From Arsenicitalea aurantiaca (lineage in GTDB: Bacteria > Pseudomonadota > Alphaproteobacteria > Rhizobiales > Devosiaceae), in contig NZ_RZNJ01000001.1 of NCBI RefSeq assembly GCF_003994485.1, forward strand, positions 623,765 to 687,764: DNA of 64,000 bases, in the 5' to 3' direction. Under the pieces are notes generated by a model that was given only the letters and a program-made list of their open reading frames with translations, searched no databases and was not told the origin of the DNA. A program made the translations under genes and the position numbers. Shown one piece after another: positions 1 through 8,261 of this stretch; positions within the stretch are counted from its first letter, which is position 1; every line of letters begins with the position of its first letter.

Positions 1-527
1 ACAGTCTGCAGCCAGCCCAGCCACAGCCCCAGATGGAAGGCCCCACCGGGAAAGACCACACTTCGAAACTCGGAGCTCGAAACCTTGGTCGCCATGGCGG
101 CGCCCTTGGGGAGGGCATCGCAGATCGCCCATTGCGCATAGCCCAGATAGGATGGGCCGGTGGTGCCGAGCCGCCCATCGTAGAAGGGCTGGGCCTTGAG
201 CCAGGCGAGGGTTGCAAGGCCATCGGCGCGTTCATTGGTCAGCGGATCAAACTCGCCCTCCGAGCTGCCCGTGCCCCTGCAGGCCTGCAGGACGACATTG
301 AACCCGCGCTCGGCATAAGCCTCGGCGACGGTTGCAAAGCCCTTGGTGCCGTAGGGAACGCGCATGAGGAGGGTTGGATAATCGCCGGACTTTCGCGGAC
401 GATGGATTTCGGTGGAAAGCGAGATGCCGTCGGGCATCTTGACCATCTCCGTTTCGGGACGACGCGCCCGACCGGTCCGCTTGGGCAGATCGTAGAGCCG
501 GGCTAGAAAATGGCTGGCAATGCTCAT
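1..527 (-). CDS. CocE/NonD family hydrolase, N-terminal part (cut by window edge)
   Basis: The first 175 codons of an alpha/beta hydrolase of the X-Pro dipeptidyl-peptidase S15 / cocaine-esterase (CocE/NonD) family; the rest lies beyond the window. About 30 residues in, the protein has the typical opening VKMPDGISLSTEIHRP, then LLMRVPYGT, and the nucleophile elbow GPSYLGYAQW, where the serine of G-x-S-Y-x-G is the expected catalytic residue. These enzymes cleave amide or ester bonds of small acyl substrates; the substrate cannot be told here. The ATG lies 6 bases after the adenine deaminase stop, so the two genes are probably co-transcribed. Family call confident, specificity unknown. Confidence 0.85.
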   Translation of the reverse strand, partial: MSIASHFLARLYDLPKRTGRARRPETEMVKMPDGISLSTEIHRPRKSGDYPTLLMRVPYGTKGFATVAEAYAERGFNVVLQACRGTGSSEGEFDPLTNERADGLATLAWLKAQPFYDGRLGTTGPSYLGYAQWAICDALPKGAAMATKVSSSEFRSVVFPGGAFHLGLWLGWLQT

Positions 528-533
528 CGGGGC

Positions 534-2240
534 TCAGACGAAGTCGAAGGCGTCGACGTCGAACAGGCCCCTGTCCGTCATCTTCAGATGCGGGATGACC
601 GGCAGCGCGAGGAAGGCGACCTGCAGGAAAGGCTCGGGGAGGGGGCAACCCAGATCACGGGCCGCGCTGCGAAGTGCCTCCAGGCCGTGGGCGACCGTTT
701 CGAAAGGCTCGGTGCTCATGAGCCCGGCTATTGGCAAGGCCAGCTCAGCCGTGACCACTCCGTCATCGGCGACCGCGAAGCCGCCCCCCATCTCGATCAG
801 CCTGTTCACCGCGACCGCCATGTCTTCATCACTGGCGCCAACGACGGTGATGTTGTGGCTGTCATGGCCGACCGAGGATGCAATCGCACCGCGGGTCAGC
901 CCGAAGCCCGTAACGAAACCCCGGCCGACATTGCCGTTTCGCCCGTGGCGCTCGACCACGGCGACCTTGATGACGTCGGAGGCGAGATCCGGCATGAGGC
1001 CGGTCTCTCCCACTTCGAGCGTCGCGCTCTCGCGAAAGGTGAGGATGAGGCCGGGGCGGACCCCGATCACCGGGATCTCGTTGCGGCCGGGCCGGGGCGG
1101 CGTATCGAATGTGCGCGGTGTGACGGGTTTCGCCTTCATCGAGGACAGGCCGATAGGGGCAATGGAGCGGCGGGCATTGAACCGCTCCTGTGTCACCAGC
1201 CGCCCGCCCGCGACAACGTCCGAGACGGTGCAATCCTCCAGGCTGTCCAGCAGCACGATATCGGCTCGCCATCCGGGTGCGATGAGGCCACGATCCCGAA
1301 GTCCGAAGATGCGCGCTGCTGAGTGGCTTGCGGCGCGATAGACATGATGGAGCGGACAGCCCTTGGCGATGAGGCGCCTGATCGAGTTGTCGAGATGGCC
1401 TTCCTCGGCGATGTCGAGCGGATTGCGATCATCGGTGCAGAGCGCGACAAAGCTCGAACTATCGGCATCGAGGATTTCGGAGAGCGCGTCGAGGTCTTTG
1501 GAGACGGACCCTTCCCGGATCAGGATGGCCATGCCCTTGGCGAGCTTTTCGCGCGCTTCGGCGGCGCTCGTCGCTTCATGGTCGGTACGGATGCCGGCTG
1601 CGAGGTAGCCGTTGAGTGCGGTGCCCGAAAGCAGTGGGGCATGCCCATCGATGTGCCCGTCCTGGAAGGCTGCGAGCTTTGCGAGGATCCCCGGATCTCC
1701 AGCCAGCACGCCCGGAAAATTCATCATTTCGGCGAGCCCGAGCGCTTTGGGATGCTCGAGAAAGGGCAGGAGGTCGGCGATTTCGAGCGCTGCGCCGGAG
1801 GTTTCGAATCCCGTAGCCGGCACGCAGGACGAGAGATTGACCCTGATGTCCATCAGCGTGCGTTCGGCGCAGGCGAGAAACCAGGCAATGCCCTCCGCGC
1901 CGAGCACGTTGGCGATCTCGTGCGGGTCGCAGAGTGCGGTGGTGACCCCATGCGGCAGCACGCAGCGATCGAACTCCAGCGGCGTGATGAGCGAGGACTC
2001 GATGTGCAGATGCGTGTCGATGAAACCCGGAACCGCAAAGCGCCCCTTGCCCTCGATCACTTCGAGCCCTTCATAGCGCGCATGGGTGCCGACGATCCGA
2101 TCGCCCACGATTGCGATATCCGTGCTTGTTATCGAACCCGTGACGACGTCGAGCAAGCGGACGTCGCGGACAACGCGCTCGGCCGGCTCACTGCCGGTTC
2201 CCGCCCTGATCATGCCGGCGAGGTCTTGGGGAGAAATCAT
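534..2240 (-). CDS. ade: adenine deaminase
   Basis: Converts adenine to hypoxanthine and ammonia in purine salvage; cytosolic metal-dependent amidohydrolase. Seen: the metal-binding stretch PGFIDTHLHIESS, followed by LPHGVTTALCDPHEIANVLG, and the C-terminal GHDSHN and MGGG motifs that are characteristic of Ade rather than other amidohydrolases. The chosen start (MISPQDLAG) gives 568 residues, normal for the family; an in-frame upstream ATG at 2348 would add 36 residues with no family resemblance. No strong ribosome-binding site is visible at either start. The gene is followed after 6 bases by the CocE-type hydrolase gene. Confidence 0.95.
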   Translation of the reverse strand: MISPQDLAGMIRAGTGSEPAERVVRDVRLLDVVTGSITSTDIAIVGDRIVGTHARYEGLEVIEGKGRFAVPGFIDTHLHIESSLITPLEFDRCVLPHGVTTALCDPHEIANVLGAEGIAWFLACAERTLMDIRVNLSSCVPATGFETSGAALEIADLLPFLEHPKALGLAEMMNFPGVLAGDPGILAKLAAFQDGHIDGHAPLLSGTALNGYLAAGIRTDHEATSAAEAREKLAKGMAILIREGSVSKDLDALSEILDADSSSFVALCTDDRNPLDIAEEGHLDNSIRRLIAKGCPLHHVYRAASHSAARIFGLRDRGLIAPGWRADIVLLDSLEDCTVSDVVAGGRLVTQERFNARRSIAPIGLSSMKAKPVTPRTFDTPPRPGRNEIPVIGVRPGLILTFRESATLEVGETGLMPDLASDVIKVAVVERHGRNGNVGRGFVTGFGLTRGAIASSVGHDSHNITVVGASDEDMAVAVNRLIEMGGGFAVADDGVVTAELALPIAGLMSTEPFETVAHGLEALRSAARDLGCPLPEPFLQVAFLALPVIPHLKMTDRGLFDVDAFDFV

Positions 2241-2362
2241 CGTAAAATCCAGAGGCGACGCTATGCCCCCAGCGTCCGCCCTCACGTGCTCGTGGTCAAG
2301 CCCTGCTGGAACCCTACACAGGATTGTGGAGTTGAGCGGATGACACAAAAAGGGGCGTCACC

Positions 2363-2524
2363 ATGGAAACTTACGATCCGAAAAAGAACACAACCGAGGT
2401 CCGGCAGGGCAACGCGCGACGGATGAACCTGCCGCCGCTGCTGATCGGGCTCGCAGCCGTGATCATCCTGTTTGCCATCATATTCTTCGTCTTCACGGCG
2501 AACACCCCGCCGACTGCCAACTGA
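2363..2524 (+). CDS. small single-pass membrane protein
   Basis: A 53-residue protein with a charged, hydrophilic N-terminal third (METYDPKKNTTEVRQG), then one strong hydrophobic helix (LLIGLAAVIILFAIIFFVF) and a short tail. It is preceded by AGGGG seven bases before the ATG, has typical codon use, and lies between the divergently transcribed ade and the topoisomerase gene, ending 13 bases before the latter. One transmembrane segment with a probable cytoplasmic N-terminus is inferred. I do not recognise a family; it is too short for a confident functional call. Confidence 0.6.
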   Translation: METYDPKKNTTEVRQGNARRMNLPPLLIGLAAVIILFAIIFFVFTANTPPTAN

Positions 2525-2537
2525 CGGTGCACCGAAA

Positions 2538-3536
2538 ATGCCGAGGCTGAAGAAGGTCACGCGAGCTGAGCTCACGGTCGAGCGCAGACGGCGGGGCAAG
2601 GGCTACAGCTATCATGACTGTGATGGAAACCGGGTCGACGACCCGGCTTTTCTCGCCCGGGCGCGCGCGCTCGGCATTCCGCCGGCATGGAAATCGGTTC
2701 GCATTGCCCTTGCTCAGAATGCGCATATCCAATGCTGCGGCATCGATGATGCAGGACGGGTGCAATACATCTACCACGCCGACTGGGAAAAGAAGCGCAG
2801 CCTCAAAAAACATACGCGGCTTACCTTACTCACCCTCGCATTGCCTCGGGTGCGTCGGCGCATTGCCCGGGACCTGAGTGCGGAGGAGGGCAGCCAGGCT
2901 CTGGCGCTCGCGATCGGCGTGGCCCTCATCGACAGGACGGCAATGCGGGTGGGTCGCGAACGCTATCTCGAAGCGTCGGGGACCCGCGGTGCCGGTACGC
3001 TTTATGCGCGCGATGTCACAGTGGATGGATCTGAAATCTGCACGAGTTTTACGGCGAAGGGCGGCAAGGCAGCTCGATATTGCTTCGAAGACGCAAGGCT
3101 CGCCGCCGCCATTTCGCGCATCAAGACGCTGCCGGGCAAGCGGCTCCTGGTCTATCGCGATGACGCAGGGAAAGTGCGGCCCATCAAGACGGAATCCCTC
3201 AACGCCTATCTTCGCCAGATCGCGGGGGTGGACGTCTCTGCAAAGGATTTCCGCACGCTGCACGCGAGCGCCATGGCGGCGGAGGCTCTCGCGGCTCTCG
3301 AGCCCGGCGGATCGGAATCGGCTCGCAAACGGCAGATCGCGAGCGTCGCGCGGCAGGTGTCCGAATTCCTGCAAAACACGCCGATGATCTGCCGCAAAAG
3401 CTATATCGCGCCGTGCCTCTTCACGCTCTTCGATAAGGGGCGCCTTGCCGACCTCTGGAGTGCAGACGCTTCGGGACCTTCGGGATTGAAGCAGCGCGAG
3501 CGCAGGCTCGGCGCCGTGCTGGCAGCAATCGCCTAG
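2538..3536 (+). CDS. DNA topoisomerase IB
   Basis: A 332-residue poxvirus-type topoisomerase I that relaxes supercoils by a 3'-phosphotyrosyl intermediate. The catalytic set is visible in order: Arg137 in AMRVGRERY, a lysine in FTAKGGKA (residue 174 or 177), Arg239 and His242 in KDFRTLHAS, and nucleophile Tyr289 in CRKSYIAP. Length matches bacterial TopIB. The start at MPRLKKVT is preferred; an upstream in-frame start would add 22 low-complexity residues overlapping the small membrane protein gene. The stop overlaps the stop of the convergent GGDEF/EAL gene by two bases. Confidence 0.95.
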   Translation: MPRLKKVTRAELTVERRRRGKGYSYHDCDGNRVDDPAFLARARALGIPPAWKSVRIALAQNAHIQCCGIDDAGRVQYIYHADWEKKRSLKKHTRLTLLTLALPRVRRRIARDLSAEEGSQALALAIGVALIDRTAMRVGRERYLEASGTRGAGTLYARDVTVDGSEICTSFTAKGGKAARYCFEDARLAAAISRIKTLPGKRLLVYRDDAGKVRPIKTESLNAYLRQIAGVDVSAKDFRTLHASAMAAEALAALEPGGSESARKRQIASVARQVSEFLQNTPMICRKSYIAPCLFTLFDKGRLADLWSADASGPSGLKQRERRLGAVLAAIA

Positions 3537-5767
3537 CGGCCGCGTGCGGCGCGAGCGTCCCGCACCTGGGTCGCGTTCTTGAACACGGCTTCGATAACGT
3601 CCGCTGCAAGCGGGGGCGACAGTAGGTAGCCCTGGAAGATGTTGCACTGCATGCGGGTGAGAGCCGCAAGCTGCACATGGGTCTCGACGCCCTCGGCCGT
3701 CACGGCAATATCCATTGCGTGCGCGAGGCTGATGATGGCCTGGACGATCGCATTCGACACCCCGTCGGCAGAAAGCTGCGAGACGAAGGACCGGTCGATC
3801 TTGATCCGGTCGACCGGATAGCGCTTCAGATAGTTCAGCGAGGAATACCCCGTACCGAAATCGTCGAGGGCGATCTGGATGCCTGCGCTGCGGAACCGGC
3901 CGAGCGCTGCGGTGGTCGCCGGATCGTCCTCGATAAGTATGGATTCGGTGATTTCCAGCTCCAGGTCCGCTGGTGCCATCCCGGTTTCGGCGAGAAGCGA
4001 CAGAACACGATCCGGGAAGTCAGGCCGCCGCAGCTGGGTCGGCGAAATGTTCACGGCGATCGTCATGCCCGGCCACTGGGCTCCCATTTCGCACGCGGCA
4101 CGAAGGACGACCTCTCCGAGCTCATCGATCAGCCCTGCGCTTTCGGCAACCGGAATGAACCGCGCTGGAGAGACGGTGCCAAGCCGGGGATTGCTCCAGC
4201 GGGCGAGGGCCTCGGCCCCGCAGACAACGCCGCCGACCCGGTTGAAGAGAGGCTGGAACTCCACGCGCAACTGGTCGGTGTCGCGCAAGGCTTCACGCAA
4301 CTCCGCTTCGATCGTCTGCCGGTCCTGCAGCACGTCGTTCATCGCCTCGGCGTAGATCACCGCCTGTCCGCGACCGGCTCCTTTGGCTTCATAGAGGGCA
4401 ATATCCGCGCGTCGGGTGAGTTCGCGCCTGTCGATTCCCGGCTCGTCCGCGGCTGCAATGCCGATGCTCACACCCACGAAGGCTTCGCTGCCCAACACTT
4501 CGAAGGGTCGGCCGACAGCAGCGATCACCGCGTCGGCCAGCGACAGCGCGCCTTCGACGCCGCCCACGCTGCGGTGGATGATCGCGAATTCATCGCCCCC
4601 GAGCCGTGCGATCATGTCCTCGGAAGCGACCAGCTCGGCGAGGCGCTGCCCGACTGCGCGGATCAGATCGTCGCCGGCCTGGTGCCCGAGCGTGTCGTTC
4701 ACCTGCTTAAAGCGATCAAGGTCGAGCAGCAGCACGACAAGCGTCTCGCCCTCCGGCGGCTCGGCCAAGAGCGACCGGCTCAGTACGCGATCGAAATATG
4801 CGCGGTTGGGCAGGCCGGTCAGCGGATCATGGCTGGCTTCATGATGCGCCTGACGCCGACCGCGTTCCAGGGCCTGCGAGGTGCGGCGCAGCCGGTCGAT
4901 CAGGAGGAAAACGATGGCCGTGGCGACGAGAAATGCGATCGCCAGGACTGGGCCGGTCTGCTGCAGCATGATCGTGCCGGGCCGGTAGAGCGTCCAGTTG
5001 AGGAACGTTACGAACCGGCCGGAAGCGTTGCGGACCGGATATGCGGCGCGGTCGGCGCCTGCTTCCTCGGCCTGGGAGAAGCGCGGTGCATCGAGCATGT
5101 ATTGTGCCGAGAGCCGGCCGGCGAACGCCGCGTCGAAGCTGACGAAACTGACGAGAAAATACTCGCTGCCCGAAACCTGCGGGATGGTGCGGGTGTCGGA
5201 GCGGATCGGCATGACGGACAGGACGCCGGGTTGGCCGGCAAGGTCAACGATGTCAACGATATGCGGGAGGACGGTATCTTCATTGCTGCGGGGTCTCTCC
5301 TGGGCCCCATTCAGGAGCATCCGGCGCAGCAGTTGCGCATGCTGGCGCACTATTAAGAGCTCGTCAGCGATTTCTTCGGGCGCGATCTCGACACCGCGCG
5401 CGCTGGCATAGATAGCAATGTCGTTGTCGTCGAGAACCAGAATGCGGTCATGGCCCAGATAGCCATGCATCCAGACGCCGAGATTGGCGTGCACCCACTC
5501 CCGGTCGAACCCGAGCCGCGTGTAGCCGACTGCCTGGTCCCAGAGGGCGAAGCTTTCCTGTCCGTGGGGGATCGAGCGCAGGTTCTCGGATATGGCGTTG
5601 GCGACCACCCGCGTCTGGCGGCTTGCCGAACGCGCATCGACCTCATCGGCTGACCAGAGGGCAAAGCCGATCACGACAATAGCCGTGGCAAGCAGCGTCG
5701 CCACGAGCGGGGCGAGTAACCCTGCCGTCAGCTGCCATTGCTTGATCTCGTTTGTCTTGGCCTGCAT
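3533..5767 (-). CDS. membrane-bound CHASE4-GGDEF-EAL c-di-GMP signalling protein
   Basis: A 744-residue c-di-GMP turnover protein. Residues 13-40 form a first membrane helix, about 45-260 a periplasmic CHASE4-like sensor, about 268-292 a second helix. The diguanylate cyclase domain starts with DPLTGLPNR (314) and carries an intact GGDEF at 390-394; the phosphodiesterase domain has EAL at 519-521, NISPTQL, ITESILIED and LDDFGTGYSSL. Both active sites look intact, so which activity dominates cannot be read from sequence. No inhibitory RxxD is seen five residues before GGDEF (the stretch reads EDMIARL). Convergent with topoisomerase IB, divergent from mgtC; the sensed ligand is unknown. Confidence 0.94.
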   Translation of the reverse strand: MQAKTNEIKQWQLTAGLLAPLVATLLATAIVVIGFALWSADEVDARSASRQTRVVANAISENLRSIPHGQESFALWDQAVGYTRLGFDREWVHANLGVWMHGYLGHDRILVLDDNDIAIYASARGVEIAPEEIADELLIVRQHAQLLRRMLLNGAQERPRSNEDTVLPHIVDIVDLAGQPGVLSVMPIRSDTRTIPQVSGSEYFLVSFVSFDAAFAGRLSAQYMLDAPRFSQAEEAGADRAAYPVRNASGRFVTFLNWTLYRPGTIMLQQTGPVLAIAFLVATAIVFLLIDRLRRTSQALERGRRQAHHEASHDPLTGLPNRAYFDRVLSRSLLAEPPEGETLVVLLLDLDRFKQVNDTLGHQAGDDLIRAVGQRLAELVASEDMIARLGGDEFAIIHRSVGGVEGALSLADAVIAAVGRPFEVLGSEAFVGVSIGIAAADEPGIDRRELTRRADIALYEAKGAGRGQAVIYAEAMNDVLQDRQTIEAELREALRDTDQLRVEFQPLFNRVGGVVCGAEALARWSNPRLGTVSPARFIPVAESAGLIDELGEVVLRAACEMGAQWPGMTIAVNISPTQLRRPDFPDRVLSLLAETGMAPADLELEITESILIEDDPATTAALGRFRSAGIQIALDDFGTGYSSLNYLKRYPVDRIKIDRSFVSQLSADGVSNAIVQAIISLAHAMDIAVTAEGVETHVQLAALTRMQCNIFQGYLLSPPLAADVIEAVFKNATQVRDARAARGR

Positions 5768-5901
5768 TGGCCTCCCTCAACGCAGCCAAAGAACAGCACT
5801 GTAGGGGGTGGGGACTTGCCGAGTGGTTACCGCAGACGATCGTGGGAACCGAGAGGGGCGCAGGCGGCTTAATTGCCAAGCGTCAGTAAGGATCTAACAC
5901 T

Positions 5902-6405
5902 ATGGACACGGGCAACGCCTACGGGTTCGTCGAAACCTATCTCCCACAGCACATCATCCTGATCCGGCTTGCGATTGCCGCGGTCCTCGGCGGCATTATC
6001 GGTTTCGAGCGGGAGCGCGTCCGCGGCGCTGCGGGCCTCAGGACACACATTCTCATTTCTGTCGGGGCGGCCCTGTTCACCATCCTAACCTTCGAAATCT
6101 TCCATACGATCGGCACGGATGCGCAGGCGGACCCGATCCGTGCCGTCGAGGCTGTAACGGCCGGGATCGCCTTTCTCGGCGCCGGCGCCATATTTCAGGC
6201 GCGAGGGTCGGTTCACGGCATTACCACCGGGGCTGGCATGTGGCTCGCCGGCGCCGTCGGCGTCGCGACCGCGCTGGGGCACTATACGATCAGCGCTGCG
6301 GTGGCGATCTTCGCCGTGCTGGTCCTGGCTGCCCTCCGCGCCTTTGCCCATCACGTCATTCGCGCGGATCCCCGCAATCCTGAGAAGGCCCCGACGGACC
6401 TTTGA
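5902..6405 (+). CDS. MgtC/SapB family membrane protein
   Basis: A 167-residue inner-membrane protein of the MgtC/SapB family, which has been tied to magnesium homeostasis and, in pathogens, to regulation of ATP synthase and survival in macrophages. Family marks: GGIIGFERE in the first helix, AGLRTHILISVGAALFT, and the glycine-rich ITAGIAFLGAGAIF-type stretch followed by ITTGAGMWLAGAVG. Four to five hydrophobic helices. The C-terminal cytoplasmic domain found in long MgtC proteins is absent; this is the short SapB-like form. A weak AAGGAT precedes the ATG. Free-living context suggests a general ion or envelope role. Confidence 0.92.
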   Translation: MDTGNAYGFVETYLPQHIILIRLAIAAVLGGIIGFERERVRGAAGLRTHILISVGAALFTILTFEIFHTIGTDAQADPIRAVEAVTAGIAFLGAGAIFQARGSVHGITTGAGMWLAGAVGVATALGHYTISAAVAIFAVLVLAALRAFAHHVIRADPRNPEKAPTDL

Positions 6406-6464
6406 GACCCTCCGGGAACCTGCGACCGACCTCGGATGTTTTTCGGGACAGGAGGATCTCAGCC

Positions 6465-6647
6465 ATGCCAGCACAATCGAAAGCCCAGCAGAAGGCGGCC
6501 GGCGCTGCCCTGTCCGCCAAGCGCGGGGATACCAAGGTCAAGGATCTGCAGGGCGCTTCAAAGCAGATGTACAAATCCATGAGCGAAAAGGAGCTCGACG
6601 ACCTCGCGAGCACCAAGCGCAAATCGCTTCCCGACAAAAAGGGCTAG
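6465..6647 (+). CDS. DUF3008 family small basic protein
   Basis: A 60-residue lysine-rich protein whose whole sequence matches the DUF3008 pattern: start MPAQSKAQQKAAGAALSAKR, then GASKQMYKSMSEKEL and the tail STKRKSLPDKK. The family is common in proteobacteria, function unknown; its size and charge resemble small stress or nucleic-acid-associated proteins, but that is only a guess. GGAGGA nine bases before the ATG is a strong ribosome-binding site and fixes the start. A strong terminator hairpin follows the gene. Confidence 0.88.
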   Translation: MPAQSKAQQKAAGAALSAKRGDTKVKDLQGASKQMYKSMSEKELDDLASTKRKSLPDKKG

Positions 6648-6671
6648 TACGACCTCCACTGGGCCCTTTCT

Positions 6672-6704
6672 CCGCCCGCGCACCCAAATGCGCGGGCGGC
6701 TCTT
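6672..6704 (+). terminator. Rho-independent terminator after the DUF3008 gene
   Basis: Perfect 11-bp stem (6672-6682 with 6689-6699) around a CCCAAA loop, followed by a pyrimidine-rich CTCTTC tract on the plus strand. It lies 25 bases after the DUF3008 stop. Confidence 0.75.
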
Positions 6705-6830
6705 CATTGTCGCCACGAAATCGTCCCTATCGGCTCTATCGTCACTGCGTCCGCGGACCTGAGCTAGACCCTAGCGGGTCTTGCCGTGGCGATGTATCAA
6801 CGGGTTGGCACATGGGGGAAATTGTCGGGC

Positions 6831-7832
6831 ATGGTCTTTCGCGCGCTGGTGACGGATCGGGACGAGGAGGGGCTCACCCGCAGCACGGTGCAGTGGGTCC
6901 CCGACGAGAAGATGCCGGCCGGCGACGTGCTCGTCGCCATCGAGTGGTCAGGTCTCAACTACAAGGATGCACTCTGCCTCGCTGGTCAGGGGCGGCTCGT
7001 GCGGGAGTATCCGCACATCGCGGGCATCGACTTTGCCGGGCGGGTCGTCGACAGCTCAGATGATCGCTATCGGCCTGGTCAGGCGGTGGCGCTGACCGGC
7101 TGGCACGTCGGGGAGCGCCGCTGGGGTGGTTTTGCAACCCGCGCGCGCGTCGCGGGGGACTGGCTCGTGCCGTTGCCCAAGCGGCTCGCCCCGCGCGAGG
7201 CGATGGTTCTGGGCACGGCAGGGTTCTCGGCGATGCTGGCGATCAACCGGCTCAAGGACGCTGGCATCACCATGCATTCGGGCGATGTGGTCGTCACCGG
7301 GGCAGGCGGTGGGGTCGGATCCATGGCCGTGATGCTGCTCGCCCGGCTTGGCTACAATGTCGTTGCCGTCTCGGGCCGGCCAGAACTCTACGACGAGATC
7401 AAGCGGCTTGGCGCGCACCGGATCATCGGGCGGGAGGAAATGCTGGTCGAGAGCGGCAAGCCGCTCGACAGCAGCCAGTGGTCCGCCGCCATCGACAGCG
7501 TGGGCGGACCGCTCCTCGGACAGGTTCTCAAGAAAATCAAACCCGGCGGTGTGGTCGCTGCAGTCGGCAATGCGGGGGGAATGGACTGGCAGGGGTCGGT
7601 TGCGCCCTTCATCCTGCGCGGCCTCTCTCTTTTCGGGATCAATTCCGTCGACCAGCCCTATGATGTCCGTGTCGAGGCCTGGGAGCGTCTTGCGAGCCTC
7701 TACCTGCCGACAGTCTATGGTCCGCTGGTGAGGGAGGCGGTGCTGGGCGAGCTCGAAGATCTGGCCGCCCTGACGCTTTCTGGAGGCGTCGGCGGTCGCG
7801 TGGTCGTCAATCCGCGCGATGACACACGATAG
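6831..7832 (+). CDS. acuI: AcuI/YhdH-type NADPH-dependent acrylyl-CoA reductase (quinone oxidoreductase family)
   Basis: A 333-residue zinc-free medium-chain dehydrogenase of the YhdH/AcuI group, reducing acryloyl-CoA to propionyl-CoA or a related enone substrate with NADPH. Seen: WSGLNYKDALCL near residue 45, YPHIAGIDFAGRV, the cofactor-binding VVTGAGGGVGSMAVMLLARLGY, and the tail RGLSLFGINSVD typical of AcuI. Start at MVFRALVTD is preferred because it aligns with the family; in-frame ATG at 6786 would add 15 unrelated residues. The next gene is methylmalonyl-CoA epimerase, which acts on the propionyl-CoA route, supporting an AcuI-like role (inference). Confidence 0.85.
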   Translation: MVFRALVTDRDEEGLTRSTVQWVPDEKMPAGDVLVAIEWSGLNYKDALCLAGQGRLVREYPHIAGIDFAGRVVDSSDDRYRPGQAVALTGWHVGERRWGGFATRARVAGDWLVPLPKRLAPREAMVLGTAGFSAMLAINRLKDAGITMHSGDVVVTGAGGGVGSMAVMLLARLGYNVVAVSGRPELYDEIKRLGAHRIIGREEMLVESGKPLDSSQWSAAIDSVGGPLLGQVLKKIKPGGVVAAVGNAGGMDWQGSVAPFILRGLSLFGINSVDQPYDVRVEAWERLASLYLPTVYGPLVREAVLGELEDLAALTLSGGVGGRVVVNPRDDTR

Positions 7833-7841
7833 GGGGTGTTG

Positions 7842-8261
7842 ATGATCGGCCGGCTCAACCATGTTGCGATCGCCGTTCCGGACCTTTCGGCTGCCATGAG
7901 ACGATATCGCGATCTGCTCGGTGCGGATGTGGGCGAAGCGACCACGCTCCTGGAGCACGGCGTCAGGATCGCCTTTGTGACACTCGAAAATTCGGTAGTC
8001 GAGCTTATGGAGCCCCTCGATGGCGCCTCGCCGATCGCCCGGTTTCTCGAAAGGCGCCCACAGGGCGGGCTGCACCATATCTGTTACGAAGTGCCCGACA
8101 TCGCCTCGTCGCTGGAGGCGATGAAGGATGCCGGAGTGCGCGTACTCGGCCCGGTGCGCGTCGGGGCACATGGACGGCCGGTGGTTTTTCTCGATCCGGC
8201 CGATTTCGACGGGGCCCTTATCGAACTCGAGGAAGTTCGGCCAGAGCTGCAGCCCGCCTGA
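7842..8261 (+). CDS. mce: methylmalonyl-CoA epimerase
   Basis: A 139-residue glyoxalase-fold protein that interconverts (S)- and (R)-methylmalonyl-CoA on the path from propionyl-CoA to succinyl-CoA. Family marks: LNHVAIAVPDL at the N-terminus (metal histidine), TLENSVVELMEPL, the second metal histidine in GGLHHICYEV, and IELEEV at the end. AGGGGG five bases upstream of the ATG fixes the start. It follows acuI by nine bases, so both are probably one propionyl-CoA-related unit. Its stop directly abuts the stop of convergent murD2. Confidence 0.9.
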   Translation: MIGRLNHVAIAVPDLSAAMRRYRDLLGADVGEATTLLEHGVRIAFVTLENSVVELMEPLDGASPIARFLERRPQGGLHHICYEVPDIASSLEAMKDAGVRVLGPVRVGAHGRPVVFLDPADFDGALIELEEVRPELQPA